This document shows, piece after piece, positions 1 through 14,300 of a stretch of 64,000 nt of DNA; the first letter of the stretch is position 1, and each line of letters starts with the position of its first letter. Position numbers and translations under genes: made by a program. The stretch is from Protula sp. h YS-2021. Taxonomy: Eukaryota > Annelida > Polychaeta > Sabellida > Serpulidae. Below the pieces are notes generated by a model. It was not told where the DNA came from. It searched no databases and saw only the letters and a program-made list of their open reading frames with translations. Location: the NCBI GenBank assembly GCA_949752745.1, contig OX457031.1, positions 55,108,803 through 55,172,802 of the forward strand, read 5' to 3'.

Positions 1-3
1 TTA

Positions 4-165
4 AAGCGATGTCAAGTACACACTTTCAGCAGTGCGTAGCGTGACGTTTTCGATACTGAAACAGCGGTAAGTACGGCTGTGCGTACCTACCTACCTACCT
101 ACCTACCGGGCGTAACTACCATTCAAAATACTACTGTTTCCTTTGTACGCGTTCTAACAATCGTG
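4..165 (+). repeat. Intronic segment duplicated at 3056-3190
   Basis: The stretch from GCGATGTCAAGTA to the ACTGTTTCCTTTGT motif reappears at 3056-3190 with scattered differences, in the same orientation. A short CTAC microsatellite sits inside this copy. Seen directly by comparing the two stretches. Confidence 0.6.
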
Positions 166-185
166 ACATCAACACACAAACCCAC

Positions 186-284
186 CGAAGGAAAGATGTG
201 ACTCATGATGGCCTCGTGCCACGAGTTGCGCTGCTCTTGTGACTCAAACTGCAGCAGAAACTCGGTGTCATTCGCCGTCGTTAA
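186..284 (-). CDS. ARHGAP-like exon 12: end of PH domain
   Basis: 33 codons, phase 0. [19 protein letters not shown] is the last strand and C-terminal helix of the PH domain with its invariant Trp. Acceptor TTATCTCACAG, donor TCG|GTGGGT. The RhoGAP domain should follow in exons left of this window. Confidence 0.88.
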
Positions 285-2220
285 CTGTGAGATAAACAAA
301 CATACAAACAGATGCTGTACGTAGAGCCACGGGCATATCTGTAGGATCAACAAACGCTTCATGGGAGTTGTAAGTTAGCATGTGTAAATGAAATCACTGT
401 ACTGAGTGGTAATTCAATTCCAATAGAGAATGTACTTAAATGAGTACGTTGTGATCAAAGGATCGCCCGAAAATCACTGCGGTCGAATTACTGATAGATA
501 CTGAATTACTGAAAAATACTGAATTACTGAAAAACTGGACGACGTGAATTAGTCACTTGTTCAACAACGAGAATAAACCACTCTTCTTATCAAACGGCGA
601 ATCACTCATTTTCCAACTTCTGAGCCTGAATAAATAAGTGACTGAGTGACATCGGAGAATTAAAAAGTGTTCGACTCCTACGACAGCTTGTTCTCTAATG
701 ACGCGTTCACGGACGGATTCTAGACTGTTCTTACGTTGTCATGCTCACGACACGTGTTCTTAACGACACGTGTTTTTTTGCACTTACCGACAATATGGGC
801 TTTTTGCTTTTTTCTTTCTTGTCCCGCGCAGCAGTTTCCAGCGTTGCCCCAGCCAGGAGTAATTCACTCTCTGGTTTAGCAGCTCCGGATTTCTAAAATA
901 TAACGGAACATTAATAGAGGACTGGTGCTCAAAACTCTGAAGTATTTGTGGTTTAAGAATTAAGAGAAGCATCGGCCGACAAGAATACGTAGCTTGAAAG
1001 TCCCGTAACACTCGCAAAAGTCTCCCAATTAACTCAACAATACGTACCAACAAGTCACGTGACACTCGAAAAGGTCTCCCAAAAAACTCAGCAATACGTA
1101 TCCAGTACGTCACGTGACACTCCTCGCAAAAGTATCCCAATGAAAAACCTGTGTCAGTCTGGTGCCTAATTATCTTCACGTCATCGAGGTAAACCAGGTT
1201 TGGACTGGGATCGAGATAAACCAGGTCTATACTGGGATCAAGGTAAACCAGGTCTAGACTGGAATCGAGGTAAACCAGGTTTAAACTTAGGCTGTCAAAT
1301 TCAATCAAATTACACTTAACACCTCTGGCGAAAAATTCACGCTCATTTTTTGTAGAATATGTTAAGAGCAGAAACAATCAAAACATGCATCTTGATTATT
1401 GATCTCGAATCGCTGGCTGGGTTAGCAAAGCAGGACAGAACAGCATACTCACCGGATTCGCTGCCTTTTGATTTTTGAAGAGACTTAGTTTTCCTTCACC
1501 GAGAATTGCAAAAGTATCTCCCCAGCTTTTGCTGCAACAAACAAGACATTTTTTGAACACAATGAATATCCCGAACATTTACGGCCTACTGAATAAATAC
1601 TAGCAGGTCAAAATAGTGATACGCTTGCTTTCAAGGTTTGTACGACTGTCTCCTAGGTAGTGCGCTCTTGAAAAAAGACTATTTTTGGGGCGATCCGCTA
1701 ATAATTTTCAAAGTGCTTTAAAATGCTTTCGGCGTGATCAGACTGTTTTCACACTCCGCATGAATATTCTCAAGGAAGTTGTCTAAATTACTGGCCAAGC
1801 AGCGGCATTTGTGGCAGCAAAGTTCTAAAATACTTCCACTGGCCACAATGGCACTGGACGTTCTTGCTGGAAGAGAATGTGTACTGAACAACTCGATGGG
1901 GGTGATTCTGAATGCAGTGAAAGATGTCTAACAGACTTATTCTTTTAGTCAAAAGGGCAATGTGTTTACTACCCCGCGCTGGATTTGAGTCCTTGACCTT
2001 GGGATTTCCCAACCTACGCTCTGACCAATACAGCTAACCCTTAGTTAAGTACGTTGCCTCCCCCCCTACCTCCTCCACACGACTTTATTTACCAACCATA
2101 AAGTTATTTACCTTGTTTTCTTTCCGTTCTCCGATACTTTACACCGTTTCAATGGTCCTGCTTTTCCTTTCCCCTAAAAAAGACATGTCATTTGTTTTTA
2201 TGAGCAGGATTTTAAGCGGA

Positions 2221-2300
<80 letters not shown>

Positions 2301-5300
2301 CTCTCTCTCTCTCTCTCTCTCTCGATCGACCTCGACATCGATTAATTTTATTCTTTTAGCATATACTCTGAAAGTAAGATTTTAATAGTTCTCCTATAAT
2401 CAAACAATTCTGATAAGATGTTAAATGCAGGGTTGAGACTTCGTAAAATTTTCTGGTCGCCCTGCGGGCGAACAACTTTAAAAAGTTAGTCGTCCGGCAC
2501 AAAAGTTAGTCGCCGGCCGCAATCTTTGCAAAATTTACCTGAAAATACTCAGAAAAAGTTGGTCGCCCGAGCCAAAAGTTGGTCGCCACGGGCGACCGCG
2601 AAATCTCAACCCTGTAAATGGCGTGGTACATTCATCCTACACGTAACTACTGCACATGGAAAGGCCAGAAGCTCACAGCCAAACCATGTAAAGCTAAACG
2701 CCAAACAGAAAGACACAGTGCAGTGAAGCCCCCACTACGCAAGCACTAGCTACTTTGACGAGATTGAGTGTCTGGTTGACCGCGTATCAACCGCTGAGAG
2801 CATACTGCCGACAGTCACACGAACAGACCCACGAGCTGGTAGACTGATCCGACAAACTCTCCTGCTGACTACAGAACTGGTAGTACGAGTCGTAAAGGCG
2901 AGTGAGAACAGTGTGTAAGCTGAGGGAGGGTTTTCGGATCAGTCCAAACACGAGTGTGATTTTATTTTTATCTCATGATTTTATATATTCTATTATAAAT
3001 TAGATATTTTTTGAGCTCCTTTGCAATGCTTTCGGTGGCGTAATGGCGTTGTTATAGCAATGTCAAGTAGGCACTTTCTGTAGTGCGTAGTGTGACGTTT
3101 TCGATACCGAAAAAAAACGGTAAGCACAGCTGTACGTATTTACCGGGCGGTCAGTCAAAAAAAAACTGTTTCCTTTGTGCTCGTACTGGCCCTCGTGAAA
3201 TAAATACAACAAACAAATATTTTACGGCGCATACTTCCTTCCTACAACTCGGCAAAACCAGGATCCTTTCTAAAACCTGCCAATTGAAAGCTGCAAGCCC
3301 TTGTCACCTTTTCTGATAAAGCAAGGGCCTGAGTTCACGTCTTAGGGACTTCTTATGTGTAAGTAAATAAACAGCATCTCGTTTACCACAGTCACATTCA
3401 CTCTCTGAACGAGGACATCAAAATTAACTTGTGATATCAAGGAGACGGGTATCGTTATCAATTACTTTTGATAAAAAAAAACCCCTGTGCAATTTTACAG
3501 GGTCATGAGGCGTGTGGCCTTGAATACTACAACAGTGGTTAACATTCATTTATGTTCTTATTATTAAATGCATACTATTGAACCGAGGTCGGTAAAAAGG
3601 GAAAAATTTGCTGCTTCCTGCACTGAAAAGTAATCGCTGAAAAATTATGATAAATGTTATAAGCTGGAAAATGAAAGATCTCTGTCAAAAGCGGGAAAGC
3701 TTGAAGTAAATTTCCACCTGAAAACACAGAATTAGGCCAATGAAAAGAGAATGTTTACAAGCTGAAGAAAACGACGCGTGGCGGTCAAAGTGTTCTTCCT
3801 TGTCATAGCAAAACGGACGCTGATCATCTCACCTATTTTTGGCTCAAAATGTTTCCCTCGTGGGCGCAGTTTTTTTAGGGAAGAGGGAGGGGGGGGGGGG
3901 GGTAAACGTTTTCTCTCGGAGGGTGCCCTTTTTTTCTTTTGTTGATTGAACGGTTACCCTCATGGGGTGTGTTTTTTGGCTGAACGGTTTCCCCCATAGG
4001 GTGCGTTTTTTTCCTTTTGTTGGTTGAGAGGTTTCCCTCGTAGGGTGCGTGTTTCGGCTGAACGGCTTCCTCTGTTGTGCGTTTTTTTGTTTTGTTTTGT
4101 GGACATTTTTCCATCTCCTTCCTCGTTAAATACTGTTTCTATCGACCGGCCAGAGCAGATCTAACCGAAAAATAATTTTCCTTACATCGAGATTGAAAAC
4201 AGTCACCTCACTGAGTTTTTTTCTCAAAATTAAAACGCCACTACACTTTTGCAACTCGTGCAGAAAAGAACTGAATGTGTTGACTTGAAACCCCGCTAAC
4301 TGACCAGGGCAGCAAGCGAAAGTGGTTGTGATTCACAGAGGGGGATTTCATACACTGAGTAAGCTCTTAAAGAAAGAAAGAAAATCTTAATAACACTTAA
4401 ATATAAAGCCTGCCCAGTCTAAAATCCACACAGCTGGAATCGCAATCAAGCAGCGAAAAGGCAAAGTGCACATGTACTATTGCTAGAGGGCACGTGTACG
4501 AGGCTATGATACGACCTTTGAATACTCGGGAAGCAAACTCTGGCTGCGTGATCTCTGATGCTGTTTAATAAATTCCCTGTGCGCGACCTCGTTGGGAAAC
4601 AAAGCTGGCACCGTCGCTACACGCTAAAATGGTCACACATTGACATTATTTCTCTTTCTCACCCACACTGCGAGTTTTAAACATATGCATTATGTGTCAA
4701 CACACTTATCAACATTTACATTTATAGTGCAACAATTCAAAATCTCCTGTTGTATTTACTGGGATTAATGGTTAGGGGTTTATATGATTTCCTGTTTTCA
4801 AACCTGGGGAAACGGTAGCCACACGCTCTCCGCCAAATTTAAGGCACCATATAACGACATCACGATTAAAAAAGACACATCAAGATCCTAAAAATAAAAC
4901 GGTTACACTATATTGGGGGGGGGGGGGTTGGGTGTGGGGGGAGGAGGGGGGTATGGGGTAGGTGATGCCCTTATGATTAGGTGACACTGTATGCACACTG
5001 TTATCCTCCTCCATTATGACGTAACACATGGCTACAGACCTTGGTCCTGGGGCGTAGCATGGTCGCCGTGTCCTCCTGCTGTAAATCCCCCACTATGTCC
5101 GCGTCTTCCGCTTCCGGTGGAGCCAGCTACGAACGACAACATGTGACGTACTAATGCAACTCATCGCTTTCTTTCATTTACTTAGTTGAAAAAAAAATAA
5201 ATAAAATAAAACAAAACAAAACAAACCAACAAGACAAAAAAAAACAGGTGACGTCAAAGCAACTGACTTTCAACCACATCAAGGCGATTAAAAATGTTTG

Positions 5301-8300
5301 AAAAATATAGTCTTGTTGTGCAATATTTTCGCTAATATTTTTCACCAGATGAAATTTTGAAACTTTAGGCAATGACTTTTAAGAAATATTTTTGGCCATC
5401 GTATAAAGCATAATATTTACATTTTTATTATTTAACTCAATTCACTAGAAGAAAAGTGAAGGGAGACCAGAAACAAACTGAATGGAGAGAAATTTCTGAA
5501 AGAAAATGTACGACAGCAGCTTGTCTATTTTATACAGAGCACAATGCAGGACAGAAGCGTACAATAGGGTTGTAGAGGAGAGTGAAAGAGCTGCTACTAG
5601 AGAAAATCCAACCTTCCCACACGAGTGGAAAAATCAGATTTCTGCATATTACACGGTGCAAAAAAACATAATAATGTTGTTATAATAAAGCGTAAAATAA
5701 ACAATGAAAACAAAGACTGTATTCTATATTCATACGTAATATAAAATGGTCAGAACGACCCAGGAATAAATATTGTTGTGGTAAAATTAACAAACAAGTT
5801 ACCTCGAAATAAACGAAATGCCTCACGATTGGCTATTACTCGATAGGACTTGGCACTTACGGTTAATCAACTAAAACATGGGCTTCGACAGCCACAGCCC
5901 TTGTTAGACTAAATTTAATGTTGTTAGTAGCATAAAGTTAGTAGTACCCTAGGGAACGCAGGATTTCTTATTGCCAATGATCGCTGTGTATCGCCGGGTG
6001 CCCACGATGCGCGCGATGACTGGACATTTTTGAAAATCTGTTTAGGTTTCAGTCCACTTCCGGTTACGAGCGCTGATGCAGGCCGTTTGGACTGTACCTG
6101 AAATGACGCCACGACGCCGCTGCAGGCTGCTTCCAGAAACCCTGGGAAAGTCGGCCGGAAGTCCTTGAAAGGGCAACGAGATGTGGGAGGGAAAAGGAAT
6201 CCAGGAGAAGCTATGATTCCGACGGTCGTCATGGCGACAGACTCTTCTCCAAACTGCCATCCATTCCTACCTTCTTGTCTCATGTTGAGAAGAATTGGAC
6301 GCGGGCGGGAAGGGGGGAGGGGGGAGGACTTCCTATAAAATCCCAAATCGGATTAACAGGTTCAGAAATGCGTGAGTCAACGGTCAATAATTCCTTGTGC
6401 GTTCTATTAAGAACAAAAGCGGCCAGTGCACATCAACACCAGAGCACCCGACCATGTGAAACACCTCTGTTAGCCAGCCAGTGCTGTTTTGATTTGTAAA
6501 CAACAACAAAATTCCCCCCTCCCCACCCTCCCCCACACCCACAACCATCCTTTTCCACCGCTTGCCCCGCCTTCGGTTTACAAAGTTTTATTTTGACAAT
6601 TTTGTGCTATTTCAGAATTATAAGAATTTTTACCTTGCATAAATATAAATAATATACATATATATATGATGTGCCCAAAAGTCGGGTTACGGAACACCTT
6701 TACCCCATTCCTGAAGGGGGAAAGCTACGTAACTTGACTTGTGGGTATCTTAATCCTTAAATTCTACATCTACAAGTTAAACAATGTAGAATGTAGTCGC
6801 TTGAAACTGGGATTATACTCTGCTCTATTTCGAACTGATCTGACTTTTCGTTAGAGAGTTATCCTGTTGACAAAGTATACTGCCCAAAACACGTCATTAC
6901 GTCGTAGGACGTCATACGTTGCTCTTTACATATACGAAATACATTATGAACCGTAGTACCCACCCAAGGCATGATCCTATCAAATTTGAAGTTAATCCGA
7001 CCGTCCGTTCTGCACTTACAGCAATGACGCAACTGTTACGTCACATTGGCGTCACCAGTACCCAGATAAATGTGGTCTTGGGTCAAGTCAACCCTCGACC
7101 AACTCAACCCATACCAACTCAACCAAACCTGAAAGTCAAATCAACCCAGTTTGTCATACCAACTCAACCAGCCCTGAAAGTCAACTCAACCCACCTTGTT
7201 TTATTCATTGTTTAGTGACTTTATTATTAATTACTCTTATTTTGGAGGGAAATGAAAGCAATGGCGTTTATTTTCAACCCAAATTTATGTCTTTTTACGG
7301 CAATACGCATCATATTTTACACACCAAGCTGTGTATGGTCAATAACACTGCGAGCAGTTGCATGATGATTCAGAAATTTATTTTAAAATAACTAACCAAT
7401 CTTATCACACATTATTAAACAATTTAAATACGAGTGTTGCACAACAAATATATACCACAGACACGAACTACATTACGCTTAAGTTATTTGTCTGACTTGA
7501 AAAAATGAGTTTATATATCACGTTTTACACACCACAAACTGTTTCTGGTCTGGTCAAATTTAAAGTCTGCGCACTACCCTCTGTTTTCAACAATGTGGAA
7601 GCTGAACGCATTCCGTTTTTGCATTACACATTATACATTAAAGAGGTGATCCCATGTCGGTTGAAACCCCGAGAACACCCTCTCCGCCTCAGATAATTTA
7701 TGTGATTGTAAAAAGACAATACATAAAAAAGCTAATTCCAATCAGTTGAAATACTCTATTAACCCAAATGCAATTCACTGTGACATTGTTAACTCCAGTC
7801 CCCGATTGCAGAGTTCATACTCCATACAAGCCTTTAAGCATACTTGCAATTCAATATCTGTGTCGTCTTCAGGAAATATTTCGAATTACATGCTATGAAA
7901 ATATCCCGTCTCAGATGGTTTCTGTGATTGTATAAAGACAATACATTAAAGAGAAGATCACATATTTGGTTAAGTTTCTTTCATCTGAAACAAGTAACTC
8001 ATCTTAGAAACTGATTATTTCGTTTTTCATTAATATATTTTGTCCTTGGAATGATTTCATTTAGGTGGGTTGAATTGACTTTCAGGGTGGGTTGAGTTGA
8101 TATTAAGGGTGCGTTGAGTTGACCAAACATAGGTGGGTTGACTTGACTAAAATGGGTTGAGTTGGCAGAGGGTTGAGTTGGTCGAGGGTTGAGTTGACCA
8201 AACCCCATAAATGTCACATGCAATCCCAACTGGCGGACCAACCCAAAGTATAATCCCACCAAGTTTGAAGTTGATTCGACGTTAAGTTCGAGAGTAATCG

Positions 8301-11300
8301 TGTTAACAAAATCAATTGTCTACAACAGACGCGCAAACTACATACACATACATACACAGGAAGTACAAAAACAAAATGTCTCCCCCCCCCCCCCAAAGGA
8401 AAACATAAAATTTGGATACTAAGGCAAGATTTCCAAATCCTACTCAGGGTTCGACCGAGGGCGCCATTGCGCGTTATTTTTTCACACCGAAAATCAGAAA
8501 TACGCACGAAAATCGAGGCCGCGCATGTGGAAAACGCACGTAGGAAAGAAAAAACGCGGGAAAATCTTTTTTTTTTTAAGTTGATTTTTTTCCTACAGAT
8601 TTTAAAGAGAACCATTAACTCATTGATTCGGCTGCTCCACTGTTGAGAAAATGGTGCAAGAAATTAAGACGGCATTTGTAGAGTATTTTCTGTAAATTAC
8701 ATTCATTTCGTTTTGTTTGTGTTTTCACACGTGCTTCGTAGCATCGAAGGTAATGAGAAGAAACTCTACATACACTCAGTTGTCCATCTTCGTGTAACAA
8801 TGACAAAACATACATACAAACGCGCATTTGAGAGAAAAAATACGCATAAAAAATGAGGGCGCGTTTCAAAAGCGCCGCCAAGCGGCCCGAGGACGAACCC
8901 TGCTACTCTAGGTCGTTTTCCGTGAACCGAGAAATTCAGTCCCAGAACCCCCGGTACACTTGCTCTTATTAACTTCATAAAAAGGGAGAAAAGAGATCTG
9001 AAGTTGAACTACTTCTCTTGGTAATTATAGTTACGCAGTTAGGAATACCCCTACGTACTACATATTGTATTAATATTAATATTATACAGAAAATAAAAAC
9101 TGTTAAATAACTAAACTGAAAACAGAGTACAAACTACTTTTAAACGAAAAGACGTTAATAAATTCAGATAACTAGGCTCCAGTGTTCAAATTATAAATAT
9201 ATAATGAGTAGTTCCGCTTGCTTTTCTCAATTCACAATTGTAGAAATTCTTCGAAAATGAAAGTGAAACTACTTCAATTCTAACAAGAGAAAAATTAGAA
9301 AGCTGTTTCCGAAGTAAATTCCTCGAGGCACAACAGGAAAGCTTTACATCCGGGAAGTGGCACTTCAGTATGCCACAATTCACTCGTTAAAATCGACCCG
9401 CCCCCCCCCTCCCCCCTCCTCTTCCTCTTCCCTCCAGTTAGTTGAAGGATCTGTACATATAATGGTGCCGTGGAAGTCGATACACCACACTGATGTTTCT
9501 TTTTTTTTCACTTATTTAACTGCCCTGCAATTGTAACGACATTTGGTTATTTTATTCTCAGTGTCACCTCGTCATATTTATAATGATCACTGAGGCTTGA
9601 TGGCAAAACTCGTGTCTTTCGTTTTGTAGCCAGAAATATGACAACATTTATACAATTCCCCTGTGCGTTACCTATAAATTTGTATTTTTTCATCATTCAA
9701 AGCTCAAAAATTAACCTTTGCCATGTTTATAAGCAATCGATTTCAGCTAAATTTTATTGAAAATTCAAAAGGCACAGCAAATACAGTCCATTATGAGCGA
9801 TACGTACACCTTGTCGACCTTAAAGCCATGCAGCTCGCAAAAAGCTCGGACTACTTGGGTACTGTAGAAGTTGCACGATTACAGCCAGCAAGCAAACATC
9901 TCCTCGCCCTCCCTCCTATACCACCCCGCCCCCCGCCCCCCGCCCCCCCCCCCACACTCCCTATATACGGTATACTTCGAATGCACCCAGTCCTTATTTA
10001 ATTACACATTGCAAATAAACGTTTCTTAATGCTCCAAGTTCAAGGCACAGCTAATAAAATACTAAATGGTAAATAACAAAAGCTGATTATCACTATGACG
10101 TAGCTGCCTCATCTTTAAAGTAAACGCCAGTAGCGAGCTAACGCAAGGTCTATAGAATGCAGGCATGTCAGGTTATTGGCAGTTCCTCCTACGAAGTTAA
10201 GAAAAAAAAGCATACCTCGGGTAGTTCCCACAGCGACTCGCCTGACACCTCATTGTAGAAGTAAGTCTTGCCGGTCGGACTGACCGAGCTACGCCACTGT
10301 GAAACACAGAAACAAGACACACACCGTGAGAGCAGGCTAACTAGTCCATGACAGCATGCTGACTAGTCCATGACAACAGGCTGACTAGTCCATGACAGCA
10401 GGCTGACCAGTCCATGACCGCAGGCTGACTAGTCCATGACAGCAGGCTGACTAGTCCATGACAGCAGGCTGACTAGTCCATGACAGCAGGCTGACCAGTC
10501 CATGACAGCAGGCTGACTAGTCCATGCTAGCAGGCTGACTAGTCCATGACAGCATGCTGACTAGTCTATGGCAGCAGGCTGACTAGTCTATGACAGCAGG
10601 CTGACTAGTCCATGGACTAGTCAGCCTCCGGAAAATTCCCCCTCGTGAATTTTAGTAAATTTCGTCACTCTTCTTATTTTGGTTGAAAGCAATTCATTAA
10701 AAGCCTCCAAGTCTCAGCATATTGAAGACCAGGATATAAAAGTCTCTATATTAATATTTTTGAAGTTTCAAATTTACTCAAAAAATTATTGCGTATTGCC
10801 AAAACAGTACTAGCGTCGTTGAGGGCCACCCAAAAAATATACCAGGTTTAATGTGAAAACCATTTGTTTTATCATCATGTTTACTTCACCAAAGTACAAC
10901 TTATTATTTGCTAAAACGACATCAAGTCCTCTTTTAGAAACCACAGCTATATTTTCATCTCCGACATCTAATTTATCTGGGCAACCTAAAATGAGAATTG
11001 CAGAAGAGACACTCAGCACAAGCTGAACGGAATAAGAACGGAGCCCAGCACAAGCTAGACGGAGTAAGAACGGAGCCCAGCCCAGCACAAGCTGAACGGA
11101 ACAAGAACGACACAGAAATAATTCAACTATTCAGAGAAATTCACTCAATGCGGAAACCTGAGACTACTTACTTTTTCTTGCGTTTGTTCATTGACATAAA
11201 ACAGGGTGCCTTCATCCGTTTTTTCCTCTGTCCATCCCCGCGGGAGATTGACAACAGGCACGGGGGCGGGGGTAGTGGAAACGCTGTTCTCTTCCTGTCA

Positions 11301-14300
11301 TTAGCGCAAAGACAAACAGTTTTAATATTTAAAGTACCCGGAAAAAAAATTTATAAAGAGCCAGAAAAATGTTAACAGACATACGGAAGAGTTCATTCAG
11401 TAAGACACTGCGGTCCATGAAAATGTAAGCTCTATGCATATTGGAAACAATATTTATTTCCTCTGATTTTGTTAGAATTATAAAGACCTAACCTTTTCCC
11501 TTAAATTAAAACATAGCGTTAATTTCTACCTCTGCATTTTTAATTTTTGCAAATTGTTATACAGTTAAATAAATCTGTTACTTGTGATAGTAATACTAAT
11601 GTGCCATTATGTATCAGTTAGTAAACTAAGAAGCATACGGAAGCATTAGTTATATACAGATCTCTGCCAAGCCACGTCAAAGGACGCCCGCCCAGCTGCC
11701 GCCAAAGTACGCCACGCACTTGCACGTCAAATGACAGGGAAGCATTTAACGATAATAAAACACGTCGACCATAATGCGTGTAGATAATATTTAAACATGT
11801 ACAAATACGGCTCTTGTGGGAAGCACACGGCACCTTATGCTTAAAATAATCAATCTGTCCACTCCATGACGAATGTGACCCTGGTCTTACGTCACCGGAA
11901 GTGAAGGACACGCCCATGTCTGCCAGAGCTGTGTCGTCATGGTAATCGGGGTAAATATCAATCGGCACGCCAAATGTGTTAGTAGCGACAACACGTCGGT
12001 TTACTGCCTGAGAAATATTAAGAGAAAATAAACACTTTGATCCACCATACAGCAAGCGAGTGTCGTTACAAGTTGTTTACAAGACATCACAACAATCAAG
12101 ACATTTACACACACACACACGTTTATCCCAGTGCACTGGCTGATCTACAATTCACTTCATTAACAAAGAACCATTGGTGGTATCAGGACGAATTGCCCCC
12201 CAAAACCATATTGCCCCAATTCAAAATGGACTAGACTGCCCCAAGTATTTTCCATATTGTCCCAATTTTTTAGGCCAATCTCACAGGTCCACATACGAAC
12301 ACAATTTTCCATTTTCTTTATACAATCTGAGTTTTTAAAGGTTTTACTGTTTATTATTTTGATCATATTTACTCGACATAAATTGGGGGTAAGTAAGTCA
12401 CACTGAGTGTGTACACACCATTTTTTCGTTTACTGGGGGTATTCCATATATATTGAGTTTTATACATGCCGTAATGTTTATTTTTCTTATACGTTTTATT
12501 TTTCTTGTTTTGACCGATGTATTTACACACCATTTTTCACATTTTTTGGGGAAATGTTAGGCTATGTTGCATACTTGCAACAAAAAATCATAAGTGTTAC
12601 AAATGCGCCTTGTGACAAAACAAATGCCTTCCCGCCACCAGAGAAAGAAATACAAGAGTTTACAAGGGTTGGTTTTCCAAAACTGGGACAGGTTTAACAC
12701 GACAGAGTTATCTGGAAACAAACTTTTGCGTACATGTGCAGAAATGACCCCACGGCCTCGTGACCAATGAACTGTGTCTAACTGTAGAGAAAGAACATTG
12801 GAACGATTGTTTCAAGTTTAACTGCATTTAATTAAATTTATCTTTAGATTGTACACTTACTGGAGTTTAAGCTGGATTGCAATTAACTCGTTCTGATTTG
12901 GAATGTGATTTAATTCACTTGTAAGTTAGATACTGTGGAAGTGTGCAGCATATTTCAGCTTGTAATTTGTAGAGGGACAGTTGTTTAGAGTAGTTAATAA
13001 CACACATATCTGTGTAAGTAATTACTGAATGTTATGATCTAGAATAAGTAGAATATAAGTAGAAGTCAGAATGACATGCCATTCATTTACAGGGAAAATA
13101 AATAATTTTATAAGTTCTTTTATAATTGTGGTTTCAAATTTAAAATTTTAAGAAAGTGATATATCGATAAATTTGCTGTGTGTTGCTGGGATATCGTCTA
13201 TAGTGTTGTACAGAATTTGTAAAAGTTCGAATCAAAATAGTAAAATTTGTATGCACTTGCAGAAAATTAATTAAAAAAAGAGTGAAAACCCCCGTTTCTG
13301 ATGCCCTTTACCGCTAATCAGTTTCACTTTAGTCTGGCAATAAACCCACGATTACAGTCCATTTGTTTTAAGACCCAGTTCTCTTACGGCCCGATTCTAC
13401 TACGAATTAATTTTGATATTTTTTTTTACCCATGTGTCCTACCGCCCAATTCTCCTACGACTTCTTCCACTCGAAGATTGAATGCAAGCTTTTCATTAAC
13501 GAAATGCCATTCACTTGTACCATTTATTTTGCTGATTGTAAAGAACACTTACATTATGAACTGTAATTTCCTGATTTACAGCGTTCAGATAAAAAAAATA
13601 TTGGTTTGAATAGATGCCGTGCAAAGTGGTTTAGGTGAACACTGCCAATGAATCTTGGCTTTTGTTGAACGATTTCTGTTGTATTTGTAATCGTTGAAGA
13701 TCAGAGGCTTACTGCCTTTCTGCTTTCCATTTACAACGTAAGCAATATCGCTGTGGTTTGATAACCAGTGTAAAAACATGGTGAATTTTTTTACCAAATT
13801 TTGGCAATTCGAAGATTATCTCATAAATCCGCACTCCGGAAATTTTAGCCATATTCCATCAACTCCGGATTATTTGATAATACACTAATACACAATATTA
13901 TTATTTTAAAATAAATAGCTTCAAAATGAAGAGTTATTTCTCCTAAGTTTAATTCGAGAAGCATGCGAACTTCCAATCGTAGGAGAACTGGGCCGTAGGA
14001 CATTTGGGTAAAAAAAGTTATGGAAATTAAATCGTAGGAGAACTGGGCCGTAGGAGAAATGGATAAAAGAATCGTAGGAGAATTGGGCCATAGGACAACT
14101 GGGCCGTACGACAAATGGGCAATTACCAAACCCAGTACAGTATTCCAAGCGACTCACTCACACTATTTTCTGTTAGAATGCCACCCACTTATAAAAATGC
14201 ACTCCAGTAATTTTTTTATTCATAATGAAGGCAATCTGTTTGAGAACATTGCGGTTTTGAGAACAATCCAGCTGGACAGCAATATGGCAAAAGAGTGGGG

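Noticed and set aside
784..1377. 197-codon minus-strand frame
   Set aside because: Mostly a 27 bp tandem repeat in another phase. The true coding part is exon 788-892 in a different frame.
5924..6346. 140-codon minus-strand frame
   Set aside because: No domain, no matching splice sites, and it does not fit the phase series of the surrounding gene.
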